From: Acidobacteriota bacterium
GTDB lineage: Bacteria > Acidobacteriota > Blastocatellia > Pyrinomonadales > Pyrinomonadaceae
Direction of reading: 5' to 3'
NCBI GenBank assembly: GCA_019239425.1
Contig: JAFAZX010000040.1
Coordinates: 1 to 46,218 of the forward strand
Length of the DNA: 46,218 bases
Part shown: piece after piece, positions 32,227 to 39,207 of the stretch
How positions within the stretch are numbered: the first letter of the stretch is position 1
Layout of the letters: the number at the start of each line of letters is the position of its first letter
The notes under the pieces: model-generated
Databases searched by the model: none
What the model saw: only the letters and a program-made list of their open reading frames with translations
Told to the model about the DNA's origin: nothing
Position numbers and translations under genes: made by a program

Positions 32227-32769
32227 TCAGCCCTTCCTCTTCCAGAGCTGCTGCGAGGGGATGCGCAACGCGCGGTTGAACTTACTCGAAGCGTTCTCCC
32301 AGGCGATGGTCTCCGTCAGCTCGACGATCTCGTCGTTGTTGTAGAACTCGCGAAGGCGAGCGAACAGCTCGTCCGACACGTCAAGCCCGGTCACTGTCAT
32401 CGCATCGGCGTAGGCCAGGGCGACCCGCTCCGCCTTCGTGTAGAGCGGACTCGTCTCGTATTCGTGGAGCGCGTCGATCTTCTCGTCCGAAAGACCCATT
32501 TCGCTGCCGACCGCAGCGTTGATGTCCTGTCAAAACTCGCAGCCGTTGTGCCAGGCCACGCGGCGGTTGAGGAGCGCGACGAGCTTTGCGTCGAGAAGTC
32601 CCGAACCGTCGAGGCCCGTCCACATCGCGCGCACGCCGCGGAAGATGGTCGGGCGCCGCGCGTGGACGAGGTGGTTGGCGAGGGGCGCGCCCCACTTCTC
32701 CGCCTGCGCCCTGAAGACGCGGCGGGCGTAGTCGTCCGCTTCTTCGGGCTCCACGCCTTCGATTCTCAT
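32227..32769 (-). CDS. AhpD/carboxymuconolactone decarboxylase-family selenoprotein (CxxU)
   Basis: A 180-residue protein read through one in-frame TGA (complement of 32530-32532). Both halves are in the same frame and together match an AhpD-like CMD protein: RRVAWHNGCEF, then U80, then QDINAAVGSEMGLSDEKIDA. The sequence is C77-E-F-U80, where relatives have CEFC, so the TGA replaces the second redox Cys of the CxxC motif. A SECIS-like hairpin starts 11 nt after the TGA. AhpD/CMD-like selenoproteins are a known class. The alternative, a nonsense mutation in a CxxC gene, cannot be excluded, but would need the frame and downstream half to have stayed intact by chance. It is cotranscribed with the PNPOx-family gene. 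Confidence 0.8.
32495..32532 (-). promoter_or_regulatory. Predicted bacterial SECIS element
   Basis: On the minus strand, the UGA is followed by 11 nt and then a 6-bp stem CGCUGC/GCAGCG (complement of 32502-32507 and 32513-32518) with apical loop GGUCG. The GGU of the loop begins 18 nt after the UGA. In E. coli fdhF the corresponding GGUC begins 19 nt after the UGA in a stem GGUUGC/GCACC. SelB binds such a loop and directs Sec insertion. A lower GAC/GUC pairing is also possible. Confidence 0.72.
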
Positions 32770-32793
32770 TCCGGTGACCTCATAAAAAGACGT

Positions 32794-32924
32794 GGCGGAA
32801 GCCCGACCGTGAGGGAGGGCGTCGGTCGGACTCAGAAGGAGGGAGGATGAGAGACACGCCGTCTTTCGTCCTCCCTCCTTACCTTGTTAAGACGTACGCC
32901 CTCCCTCACGGTCGGGCTTCTGCC
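32794..32924. repeat. Nested palindromic repeat, family F
   Basis: Outer arms 32794-32822 and 32896-32924 (GGCGGAAGCCCGACCGTGAG and on; 29 bp with one mismatch). Inside, AAGGAGGGAGGA (from 32837) pairs with TCCTCCCTCCTT (to 32880). It lies between the fusion gene (stop at 32928) and the selenoprotein gene, so it may divide the transcript. Confidence 0.88.
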
Positions 32925-32927
32925 CGC

Positions 32928-34403
32928 TCAGTATTTCGGGACGCTCGGGTCTACGTCGTTCGACCAGGCGGTGATGCCGCCTTTGAGGTTGACGAGTTTG
33001 CCTTTGAAGCCGGAGCGCGTGAGCGCCTCGATGGCACGGGCGCTGCGGACGCCGCCCTTGCAGTGGACGACCGTCTCGCGGCCCTCGTCGATTTCGCCCA
33101 TGCGCTGCGTGACCTGCGCGAGCGGGATGAGCTTGGTGCCGGGGATGCGTGCGATGTCGTATTCGTTCGGCTCGCGCACGTCGATGATCTGCAGGTCGTC
33201 GCCCTGGTCGATGCGCTGTTTGAGTTCCGTCGCGGTAATCTCTTCCATCCTTCCCTCCGTCTCTGAATTAGTCTGAACCGCCGCGGGCGGCGGCGTGAGG
33301 CCGCAGAACTGCTCGTAGTCGATCAACTCCTTCACCGTCGGGTTCTCGCCGCAGACGGGGCAGGCCGGGTCTTTCCTCAACTTCAGCTCGCGGAAGCGCA
33401 GCTTCCACGCGTCGAAGAGGAGCAGACGATTAATGAGCGGGTCGCCGCCCCCGAGGATGAGCTTGATGGCCTCGTTGGCCTGTATGGCGCCGATGATGCC
33501 GGGCAGCACGCCCAGCACGCCGCCCTCCGCGCAACTCGGGACGAGTCCCGGCGGCGGCGGCTCCGGGTAGAGGCAGCGGTAGCACGCGCCGCGCGCCGCC
33601 CAGAAGACGCTGGCCTGACCCTCGAAGCGGAAGATCGAGCCGTAGACGTTCGGCTTGCCAGTCAGCACGCACGCGTCGTTGACGAGGTAGCGCGTCGGGA
33701 AGTTGTCGGTGCCGTCGACGACCATGTCGTACTCGCGGAACAGCTCCAGAGCGTTCTCGCTCGTCAGGCGCGTCTCGTAAGCCTCGATCTTGACGTGCGG
33801 GTTGATGTCAGACAGGCGGTCGCGCGCCGACTCGATCTTGGGGCGGCCCACGTCCTTCGTCCCGTGCACGATCTGACGTTGGAGGTTCGACGCGTCCACC
33901 ACGTCGAAGTCCACCACGCCGAGCGTGCCGACGCCGGCCGCGGCGAGGTACATCCCCGTCGGCGCGCCCAGGCCGCCCGTCCCGATCATCAGCACGCGCG
34001 CGGCCTTCAGCTTGCGCTGCCCCTCCATGCCGACCTCGGGCATGATGAGGTGGCGGCTGTAGCGCGCGATCTCATCATTTGAAAGCGTCGGCAACACTTC
34101 CGCCTTAACCGCCTCCGCCTCGGTCGTCGCGCCGCCCGCGATGGCGGGGATGATGGAGACGGTGTCGCCGTCCTTGACCGGCGTGTCGAGGCGCTGCGCG
34201 TGGCGTATGTCCTCGTCGTTGACGTAGACGTTGACGAAGCTCCTCAAGGCGTTCTGCTCGCCGTAGAGGTGGCGACGAAGCTCCGCGTGCTCGCCCGTCA
34301 CCTTCTCCAAAGCCTCGCCCACGGTCGCGGCCTCGACCGACACTTCCGCGCGGTCGCCCGCGAACTGCCTGAGCGCCGTCGGGATGAAAACTGTCACTGC
34401 CAT
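32928..34403 (-). CDS. CysO-like ubiquitin-fold protein fused to MoeB/MoeZ E1-type adenylyltransferase and rhodanese
   Basis: A 491-residue three-part protein. Residues 1-91 resemble CysO of mycobacteria closely (VTVFIPTALR; FVNVYVNDEDIRHAQRLDTP; SIIPAIAGG), with the sulfur-accepting Gly90-Gly91 internal. Residues 105-350 are a MoeB/ThiF-type E1: YSRHLIMPEVGMEGQRKLKA, LMIGTGGLGAPTGMYLAAAG (ATP), DFDVVDASNLQRQ, and zinc pairs CYRCLYP and CPVCGE. Residues 390-491 are a rhodanese with the active Cys448 in VVHCKGGVRS. MoeZ in mycobacteria adenylates the carrier and adds sulfur. Here the carrier is physically attached. A GAGGAG site lies 11 nt before the start. The neighbours JAMM protease and CysM complete the pathway. 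Whether the Gly-Gly end is freed by cleavage is the main open question. Confidence 0.93.
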   Translation of the reverse strand: MAVTVFIPTALRQFAGDRAEVSVEAATVGEALEKVTGEHAELRRHLYGEQNALRSFVNVYVNDEDIRHAQRLDTPVKDGDTVSIIPAIAGGATTEAEAVKAEVLPTLSNDEIARYSRHLIMPEVGMEGQRKLKAARVLMIGTGGLGAPTGMYLAAAGVGTLGVVDFDVVDASNLQRQIVHGTKDVGRPKIESARDRLSDINPHVKIEAYETRLTSENALELFREYDMVVDGTDNFPTRYLVNDACVLTGKPNVYGSIFRFEGQASVFWAARGACYRCLYPEPPPPGLVPSCAEGGVLGVLPGIIGAIQANEAIKLILGGGDPLINRLLLFDAWKLRFRELKLRKDPACPVCGENPTVKELIDYEQFCGLTPPPAAVQTNSETEGRMEEITATELKQRIDQGDDLQIIDVREPNEYDIARIPGTKLIPLAQVTQRMGEIDEGRETVVHCKGGVRSARAIEALTRSGFKGKLVNLKGGITAWSNDVDPSVPKY

Positions 34404-34420
34404 TTCGGGTTCACTCCTCT

Positions 34421-35689
34421 TTATCGAACCGGCGGCGGGGGCGACTGCGCGGCCTCGCCGTCCTCACTCCGTTCTTCTGCGTCCTTCTTCTTGAAGGGGT
34501 CGGGCATCGCCGCGCCGCGGGGCACGGCCCAGACTTCGAGCCGGCCGAAGCCGGAGTCCTCCGCGGGGCCGCTCAGGACTACGAGGCGCTGCGCGTCGAA
34601 GCCCTGCTTCTTCAGCAGCGCCGCCTTCAGGCCCTCGGCAATCTTGAAAACGTCGGGCGCGGGCTGGTCTGAGCCGTCCACGCCGGTGGGGACGCCCGAG
34701 CCGTCGCCGGGGTAGACGACGATGCAGCCGAGGTTGCGCTGGTCTGCGCGCAACATCTCGGACAGGTTCTCAAGCATCCAGTCGGCGGCGTCCTGCTCCT
34801 CCCACATGAAGGAGTTCTCCGCGAGCAGCACGGCCTCTTTGAGCGTCGAATCCTCTTCGACGTGTTTGACCGGCGGCTTCTCCTTCGCCCCGACCCAAAA
34901 TTCGACGATGCCGTACGCGTCCTCTTCGCCGTCGTCTTCCGACTTTGCCCTCCTCTTATTTTTGGCGGAGGCGGGGCCGCCGTTGATGACGGTCAGGCGG
35001 TCGGCAGTAACCTCATCCCCAGTTAGCTTCTGCCGCTCGCGCGTGCCGGCGCGGCGCCAGTAGCCGGGGGCCGCGCCCGGCGGCGAGTAGACCACGACGT
35101 ACCCTTGCGACTCCTTCTGCTTCTTCAGAAGGTCGGCGAAGGAATGGTAGATGATGCCGTCGTTGAAGTCGCCCGGCTCGCCCCCTTCCGTGTCGTATAA
35201 GACCGTCTCGTTGTAGACGCCAAGCTCCACGTACTTCCCCGCGAAGGGTCTCGCCTCCCTCTTCCCCGGCGGCTTGAAGGCCGGCGGCTCGGCGCCCTCG
35301 GGCACGAGCCAAAGCTCCATCGAGAGGTCTTCGCCCGGCACCTCCGCGCCGTCCAGGAGCACGAAGCGCGACTCGAACTGCCCGCGGTAATCAACGAGGT
35401 AGTTCAGTAAGTATTCGCCCCACGCGTGCGCGGCCCCGCGCAGCCGCTGCCGCGAGTCGTGCGCGATGATGTAGCCCTTCGCGTTCGGCTCTTTATCTAA
35501 CTCGATGGCGAAGTTGTCGAGGCGCGCGCCCCCGGCGCAGCCGTGGAGCTTGCCGAACTCGTCAACCTTCCGCGCGACCAGCCGGCCCTGGTTCGCATCC
35601 TGTGCAGAGGCGATACAGGTTGCCAGCGACACGAAGAGCGCGGCGAAGAGCACGCGGGGCAGATGTTCTTTAAAAGTCGAAGAGTTCAA
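34421..35689 (-). CDS. Secreted protein with a triplicated domain, in the CysO/JAMM operon
   Basis: A 422-residue protein whose TTG start (complement of 35687-35689) overlaps the stop of the JAMM gene as TTGA, with GGGAGG upstream. It has a signal peptide (LPRVLFAALFVSLATCIASA). The mature part shows three related segments near 35-145, 190-310 and 320-405. Each has a strand like GYIIAHD, GYVVVYS or GCIVVYP, a middle part ending RFVLLDGAE, RLTVINGGP or RLVVLSGPA, and an end like MELWLVPEGAEPP, IVEFWVGAKEKPP or LEVWAVPRGAAMP. I do not recognise the family. It lies inside the operon, 17 nt before the fusion gene, so it may share regulation, but export makes a direct role in cysteine synthesis unclear. 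Confidence 0.68.
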   Translation of the reverse strand: MNSSTFKEHLPRVLFAALFVSLATCIASAQDANQGRLVARKVDEFGKLHGCAGGARLDNFAIELDKEPNAKGYIIAHDSRQRLRGAAHAWGEYLLNYLVDYRGQFESRFVLLDGAEVPGEDLSMELWLVPEGAEPPAFKPPGKREARPFAGKYVELGVYNETVLYDTEGGEPGDFNDGIIYHSFADLLKKQKESQGYVVVYSPPGAAPGYWRRAGTRERQKLTGDEVTADRLTVINGGPASAKNKRRAKSEDDGEEDAYGIVEFWVGAKEKPPVKHVEEDSTLKEAVLLAENSFMWEEQDAADWMLENLSEMLRADQRNLGCIVVYPGDGSGVPTGVDGSDQPAPDVFKIAEGLKAALLKKQGFDAQRLVVLSGPAEDSGFGRLEVWAVPRGAAMPDPFKKKDAEERSEDGEAAQSPPPPVR

Positions 35690-36138
35690 GACGCCTCCCG
35701 CCTTTCGTTGACGACCTCCTCCTCTTCGAAGCGCGAGCGGTCGGCCAGGAGTTCCCACGAGCGCAGTTCGACCGCCTTCCCCTCCCGCACCGAGACGACG
35801 ACGTACGACATCGTCGGCCACGGCGCGAGGTGTTCGAGGTCGTACTGCGAGGGCACGGCCGGGTGGTTCGGGTGCGAGTGGTAGTTGCCCACGACGCCCA
35901 AACCCTCGGCCGCGTAGCGGCGCTCGGCGCGCGCGTATTCGAGCGGCTCAATCGCCATGCGGTGATACTGCTCGCCCTCGTCGGCGAACGTGTTCGCGGC
36001 GGGCAGGGCCGCGTGGATGATGCGCGCGCGCCCTTCGTCCACGATGCGGCCGACGAGCAGCCCGCAGCACTCGCGCGGGTACTCGCGCTCCGCGTGCCGC
36101 TCTATCTCCGCGCGCAAGCTCGGGTCGAGTCTAATCAC
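35686..36138 (-). CDS. JAMM (MPN+/Mec-like) zinc protease
   Basis: A 150-residue single-domain JAB1/MPN protein with every JAMM zinc-site residue: Glu23 in YPRECCGLLVG, and NYHSHPNHPAVPSQYD with His87, His89, Ser97 and Asp100. The bacterial relatives Mec (mycobacteria) and QbsD (Pseudomonas) cut at the Gly-Gly end of ubiquitin-like sulfur carriers. I chose the GTG complement of 36136-36138 because it overlaps the cysM stop as GTGA. The stop overlaps the TTG start of the next gene, so translation is coupled on both sides. Likely substrates are cysteine attached to the CysO-like carrier, the peptide bond after Gly91 in the fusion, or both. Confidence 0.92.
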   Translation of the reverse strand: MIRLDPSLRAEIERHAEREYPRECCGLLVGRIVDEGRARIIHAALPAANTFADEGEQYHRMAIEPLEYARAERRYAAEGLGVVGNYHSHPNHPAVPSQYDLEHLAPWPTMSYVVVSVREGKAVELRSWELLADRSRFEEEEVVNERREAS

Positions 36139-37085
36139 ACGCCCTCCCCCCAGAACTCTTCGCTCAGGTAGCGCCCGCCGCCGTCGCACAGGATTGTGAC
36201 GACGAACGAGCCCGGCGGGAGCCGTTCGGCGTACCTCAGGGCGGCGGCCACGTTCGCGCCGGAGCTGACGCCGACGAAGAGTCCTTCTTCGAGCGCGAGC
36301 CGGCGCGCCATCGCCTGCGCCTCCTCGGTCGAGACCTCGACGCGCTCATCCGCGAGGCCGGCGTCGAAGATGCCCGGCACGATGGAGGTCTCGACGTGGC
36401 GCATCCCCTCCAGCCCGTGCAGCGGCGAGTCGGGCTGCATCAGCACGGCCCTCAGGTTCGGGTTGAACTCTTTCAGACGCCGCACCGTCCCCGTGAACGT
36501 CCCCGAGGTGCCGACGCCCGCGAGGAAGTGCGTGACGCGACCCGCGGCCTGCTCCCAGATTTCCGGCGCGGTGCCCTCGTAGTGCGCGCGCCAGTTCGCG
36601 GGGTTGTCGTACTGGTTCGGGTAGAAGTAGCGCCCCGGCTCCTCGGCCGCCAGACGCTGCGCGAGTCTCTGCGGGGCGTCGTTCCCCTCGCGCGGGTCTG
36701 TCTCGATTAACTCCGCGCCGTAGACGCGGAGCATGCGCTTGCGCTCGGGGCTCGCGTGGCCCGGCAGGCACAGGCGCACGCGGTAGCCGCGCGCCGCCCC
36801 GATCATCGCGTAGGCTATCCCCGTGTTCCCGCTCGTCGCGTCGAGGATGATCTTGTCCGGCGTGAGCCGGCCCGTGCGTTCGCCGTCCAGAATCATCGAG
36901 AGCGCCGCGCGGTCTTTGACCGAGCCGCCCGGGTTCAGGTGCTCGGCCTTGGCGTAGACCTCCACGCCGCGCTCCCCGAGTTCGCGCGCCAGACGCGGGA
37001 GCCCGAGCAGAGGCGTCCGGCCGACGTTCTCAAGCAGGCTGGTCGGTTCCTTCCCCAACTCAAAAGCCCCCGCGCCTTGAACCAT
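36135..37085 (-). CDS. cysM: CysM-type PLP-dependent cysteine synthase
   Basis: A 316-residue fold-type II PLP enzyme with LENVGRTPLLGLPRL at the start, the PLP lysine in LNPGGSVKDRAALSMI, substrate loop TSGNTGIAYAMIG, GVGTSGTFTG, and SSGANVAAALRYAE. The QYDNPANWRAHYEGTAPEIW segment and short C-terminus match CysM better than CysK by eye. In mycobacteria CysM uses O-phosphoserine and thiocarboxylated CysO. The Arg220 that reads phosphate there is not obvious at the aligned place (QPDSPLHGLEG), so O-phosphoserine use is uncertain. It lies 8 nt after the peroxiredoxin gene and overlaps the JAMM gene by 4 nt. Confidence 0.88.
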   Translation of the reverse strand: MVQGAGAFELGKEPTSLLENVGRTPLLGLPRLARELGERGVEVYAKAEHLNPGGSVKDRAALSMILDGERTGRLTPDKIILDATSGNTGIAYAMIGAARGYRVRLCLPGHASPERKRMLRVYGAELIETDPREGNDAPQRLAQRLAAEEPGRYFYPNQYDNPANWRAHYEGTAPEIWEQAAGRVTHFLAGVGTSGTFTGTVRRLKEFNPNLRAVLMQPDSPLHGLEGMRHVETSIVPGIFDAGLADERVEVSTEEAQAMARRLALEEGLFVGVSSGANVAAALRYAERLPPGSFVVTILCDGGGRYLSEEFWGEGV

Positions 37086-37093
37086 TTGAACGC

Positions 37094-37768
37094 TCACTGC
37101 CCCAAGTCGCGCTTCGAGAGATACCAGTCGGTGACCTCGTTCTTCGACTTGAAGTCGTCCTCCATGCGCTTCGCCGCGTCGTCGAGCGTCTGCGGCGGCG
37201 GGACGACGACCTTGTCGCCCTTCTGCCAGTTGGCCGGCGTCGAGCAGGCGTTCTGGTCGGCCGTCTGCAAGGCGTCGAGCGCGCGCAAGACCTCGTCGAT
37301 GTTGCGACCCAGGCTCATCGGGTAGTAGATGAGCGCGCGCACCTTCTGCTGCGGGTCGATGATGAAGACGGCGCGGACGGTCGCCGTCTCGGACGCCCCG
37401 GGGTGGATGAGGCCGTACCTCTGCGCGACCTTCGTGTCGAGGTCGGCGATGACGGGGAAGTCTATCTGGACGTTGAAGTGATCCTGGATGTTTCTGATCC
37501 AGGCGATGTGCGCGGGGACGGAATCGACCGAGAGGCCGACGAGCTGTGCGCCGCGCTCCTTGAACTCCGCGGAGCGGCGCGCGAACTCGACGAACTCGGT
37601 CGTGCAGACGGGCGTGAAGTCCGCCGGGTGCGAGAAGAGAACGACCCAGCGGCCCTTGTAGTCGGAGAGCTTCAGCTGGCCTTGCGTGGACTTGGCCTCG
37701 AAGTCCGGCGCGGGGTCGTTGATGCGCGGGAGACTCTGGGTCGGCTCTTGTGTCGGTGCAGTGCTCAT
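37094..37768 (-). CDS. Peroxiredoxin, Prx6/1-Cys type
   Basis: A 224-residue peroxiredoxin. The catalytic motif HPADFTPVCTTEF has the peroxidatic Cys55. Further family segments are GLSVDSVPAHIAWIRNIQDH, FPVIADLDTKVAQRYGLIHP and RAVFIIDPQQKVRALIYYP. A second Cys near residue 174 (DQNACSTPANW) might resolve the sulfenate. The long C-terminal arm is typical of Prx6. It reduces peroxides in the cytosol. The ATG has GAGGAG 8 nt upstream. It leads the CysM/JAMM/fusion cluster and shares a 444-nt divergent region with the glycine-zipper gene. The nearby AhpD-like selenoprotein may be its reductant; that is inference. Confidence 0.92.
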   Translation of the reverse strand: MSTAPTQEPTQSLPRINDPAPDFEAKSTQGQLKLSDYKGRWVVLFSHPADFTPVCTTEFVEFARRSAEFKERGAQLVGLSVDSVPAHIAWIRNIQDHFNVQIDFPVIADLDTKVAQRYGLIHPGASETATVRAVFIIDPQQKVRALIYYPMSLGRNIDEVLRALDALQTADQNACSTPANWQKGDKVVVPPPQTLDDAAKRMEDDFKSKNEVTDWYLSKRDLGQ

Positions 37769-38212
37769 GACTCGACTCCTCTTGTCGTCTGAAAGTTGGG
37801 AACGTTTGCAAACTCTTTCGGCCTGAAAAGGCTTTGGCGGCGCACGGGCCGCCGTCCCTTCGAAAACTCCTGCGGAAGAATTTTGCTCGCGGCAAGCTTA
37901 CACGAAATCCGTCCGTTTTCAACCGCCGGCGCTGCCGAAAACTGCCGCGGCGGGTTGAAGCACCCCGCCGCTTTTTGCTTTCAACGCCCCGCATACGATT
38001 TAGTGCAGGCCGCACCTCCTTTAGCTCGCCGGGTGGTTAAAGACGACACGCCGAGGGGCTGGCTTTTCCGCGTGAAATCCGCTAAATACTGTGTCGCAAA
38101 CAGAAAAACACCTCGCACAGATCGTGGCACACACGTTGCTCAACCTATGAGCGGCGGCCGACGCGCGCACGTCGCGCGAGGCGGCACGCCGATTGAGGAG
38201 GGTTTGAAGAAG
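37769..38212. other. 444-nt divergent non-coding region
   Basis: It separates the peroxiredoxin gene (minus) from the glycine-zipper gene (plus). Visible: a GTTTGCAAAC palindrome at about 37804-37813, 36 nt from the peroxiredoxin start and operator-like. A small GCCT-GAAA-AGGC hairpin follows at about 37821, then a GGCGGC/GCCGCC hairpin near 37833-37852, and a strong terminator at 37947-37976 on the plus strand. No gene is convincing. It may hold a small RNA or an attenuated leader. Confidence 0.5.
37947..37976 (+). terminator. Orphan rho-independent terminator on the plus strand
   Basis: GCGGCGGG (37947-37954) pairs with CCCGCCGC (37964-37971), followed by TTTTT. No + strand gene ends upstream, so it must end a small RNA or act within the leader of the gene at 38213. 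Confidence 0.75.
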
Positions 38213-38956
38213 ATGACACACGGCAAGAGTTTCGCCCGGAGGGCGACGGTTCTCATAGCCCTGTTCGCGCTCGTGCTCGGCACACTCGTGCCCGACGCCT
38301 CTGCGCAGCGCCGCCGCGCGCGGCGCACCGTCCGCAGGACGACGACGCGCACGACGCGCACGACTGTCCCGGCGCCTCCGCCGCTCCGTTACTTTACGGT
38401 GCCGGCCGACACGGTCGTCCGCGTCCGCATGGACACGGAGCTGAACTCCAGGACGGCGCGCGTCGGCGACCGCTTCTCGACATCCGTGACCGAGCCGGTC
38501 TACGGCGGTGGCAGCGGCGTGGACGTGATCCCCGTCGGCAGCAAAATCTGGGGCCGCGTCACGGCGGTGAATCGCTCTGGGCGCCGCACGCCCGGCAACA
38601 TTACTGTCAGCTTCAACCAGGTGGAGTTGCCCAACGGCGCGCGCCACCCGATCAACGGCTCCCTGTCGAGTCTCCAGACCGACGACGTGAACGCCGACAA
38701 CGAGAGCACGGTCAGGGGCACCGGCAACCGCAAGCGCGACGCGGTCTTCATCGGCGGCGGCGCGACGACGGGCGCCATCATCGGCGCCATCGCGGGCGGC
38801 GGCAAGGGCGCGGCCATCGGCGCCATCCTCGGCGGCGCGGCCGGCACGGGCGCGCGCGTCTACGAGAAGGAGCAGGAGGCCGAGGTGAAGTCGGGCACGA
38901 CGTTCGGCGTCATCCTCAACCGCGCGGTCTCTATGCCCGAGTACCGCGGACAGTAA
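38213..38956 (+). CDS. Secreted glycine-zipper protein with Arg-rich N-terminus
   Basis: A 247-residue protein starting at ATG 38213, with GAGGAGGG 10 nt upstream; a longer in-frame start exists but has no ribosome site. The signal peptide is MTHGKSFARRATVLIALFAL. The mature N-terminus is very basic (RRRARRTVRRTTTRTTRTT). A beta-rich middle (about 60-160: VPADTVVRVRMDTELNSRTA; VDVIPVGSKIWGRV) follows. The C-terminal glycine zipper (GATTGAIIGAIAGGGKGAAI, about 180-215) ends with GTTFGVILNRAVSMPE. Such proteins often associate with the outer membrane or cell wall. It is divergent from the peroxiredoxin gene. Confidence 0.72.
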   Translation: MTHGKSFARRATVLIALFALVLGTLVPDASAQRRRARRTVRRTTTRTTRTTVPAPPPLRYFTVPADTVVRVRMDTELNSRTARVGDRFSTSVTEPVYGGGSGVDVIPVGSKIWGRVTAVNRSGRRTPGNITVSFNQVELPNGARHPINGSLSSLQTDDVNADNESTVRGTGNRKRDAVFIGGGATTGAIIGAIAGGGKGAAIGAILGGAAGTGARVYEKEQEAEVKSGTTFGVILNRAVSMPEYRGQ

Positions 38957-39175
38957 GTTCTAACGAGATCGGCCGTGCCCCTCGGGGTCGGCCGGTTCGG
39001 AGGAAGCCCGCAAGCGAAGGGGAGAGCGCGGGCGGGCTTCCAACGAAAATTTGAGAGCCTCCTGAAAGGCATCCAAGAGTTCGGTCGCCCCTGTCATAAC
39101 GTAAGCGAGCGACCGCACAAGGAGAGGCCCCGTTGCGAAGGGGAGAGCGCAACGGGGCCTCTTCTTTTCTGCCGT
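38957..39175 (+). ncRNA. Candidate structured RNA or long 3' UTR: four hairpins, two with identical loops
   Basis: 219 nt after the glycine-zipper gene with no reading frame of interest. Hairpins: GGCCG-TGCCCCTCGGGGT-CGGCC (38970-38995); GGAAGCCCGC/GCGGGCTTCC (39002-39041); GGTCGC/GCGACC (about 39090-39116); and a terminator at 39123-39168. The second and fourth share the exact apical segment GCG-AAGGGGAGAG-CGC. No known RNA family was recognised. Confidence 0.45.
39123..39168 (+). terminator. Rho-independent terminator
   Basis: A 15-bp stem AGAGGCCCCGTTGCG (39123-39137) with CGCAACGGGGCCTCT (39148-39162), loop AAGGGGAGAG, then TCTTTTCT. It ends the transcript of the glycine-zipper gene or of the candidate RNA. 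Confidence 0.8.
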
Positions 39176-39177
39176 TA

Positions 39178-39207
39178 GCTGTTGGCTCTTAGCTCTTAGC
39201 TGATAGC
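39178..39207. repeat. Single-arm repeat, family G, overlapping the pyrC 3' end
   Basis: TTAGCTGTTGGCTCTTAGCT and on is made of TTAGCT-type units; no full second arm is seen nearby. It supplies the last codons (LSAKS) and the TAA stop of pyrC (complement of 39189-39191). Confidence 0.65.

Noticed and set aside
32530..32769. A stand-alone 79-residue protein and a separate 90-residue protein at 32227-32499
   Set aside because: Both are in the same frame and rebuild one AhpD-like protein across a TGA with a SECIS-like hairpin.
36139..38015. A 626-residue frame covering cysM and the peroxiredoxin gene
   Set aside because: Its N-terminal half is an out-of-frame reading of the peroxiredoxin gene; only the CysM part is real.
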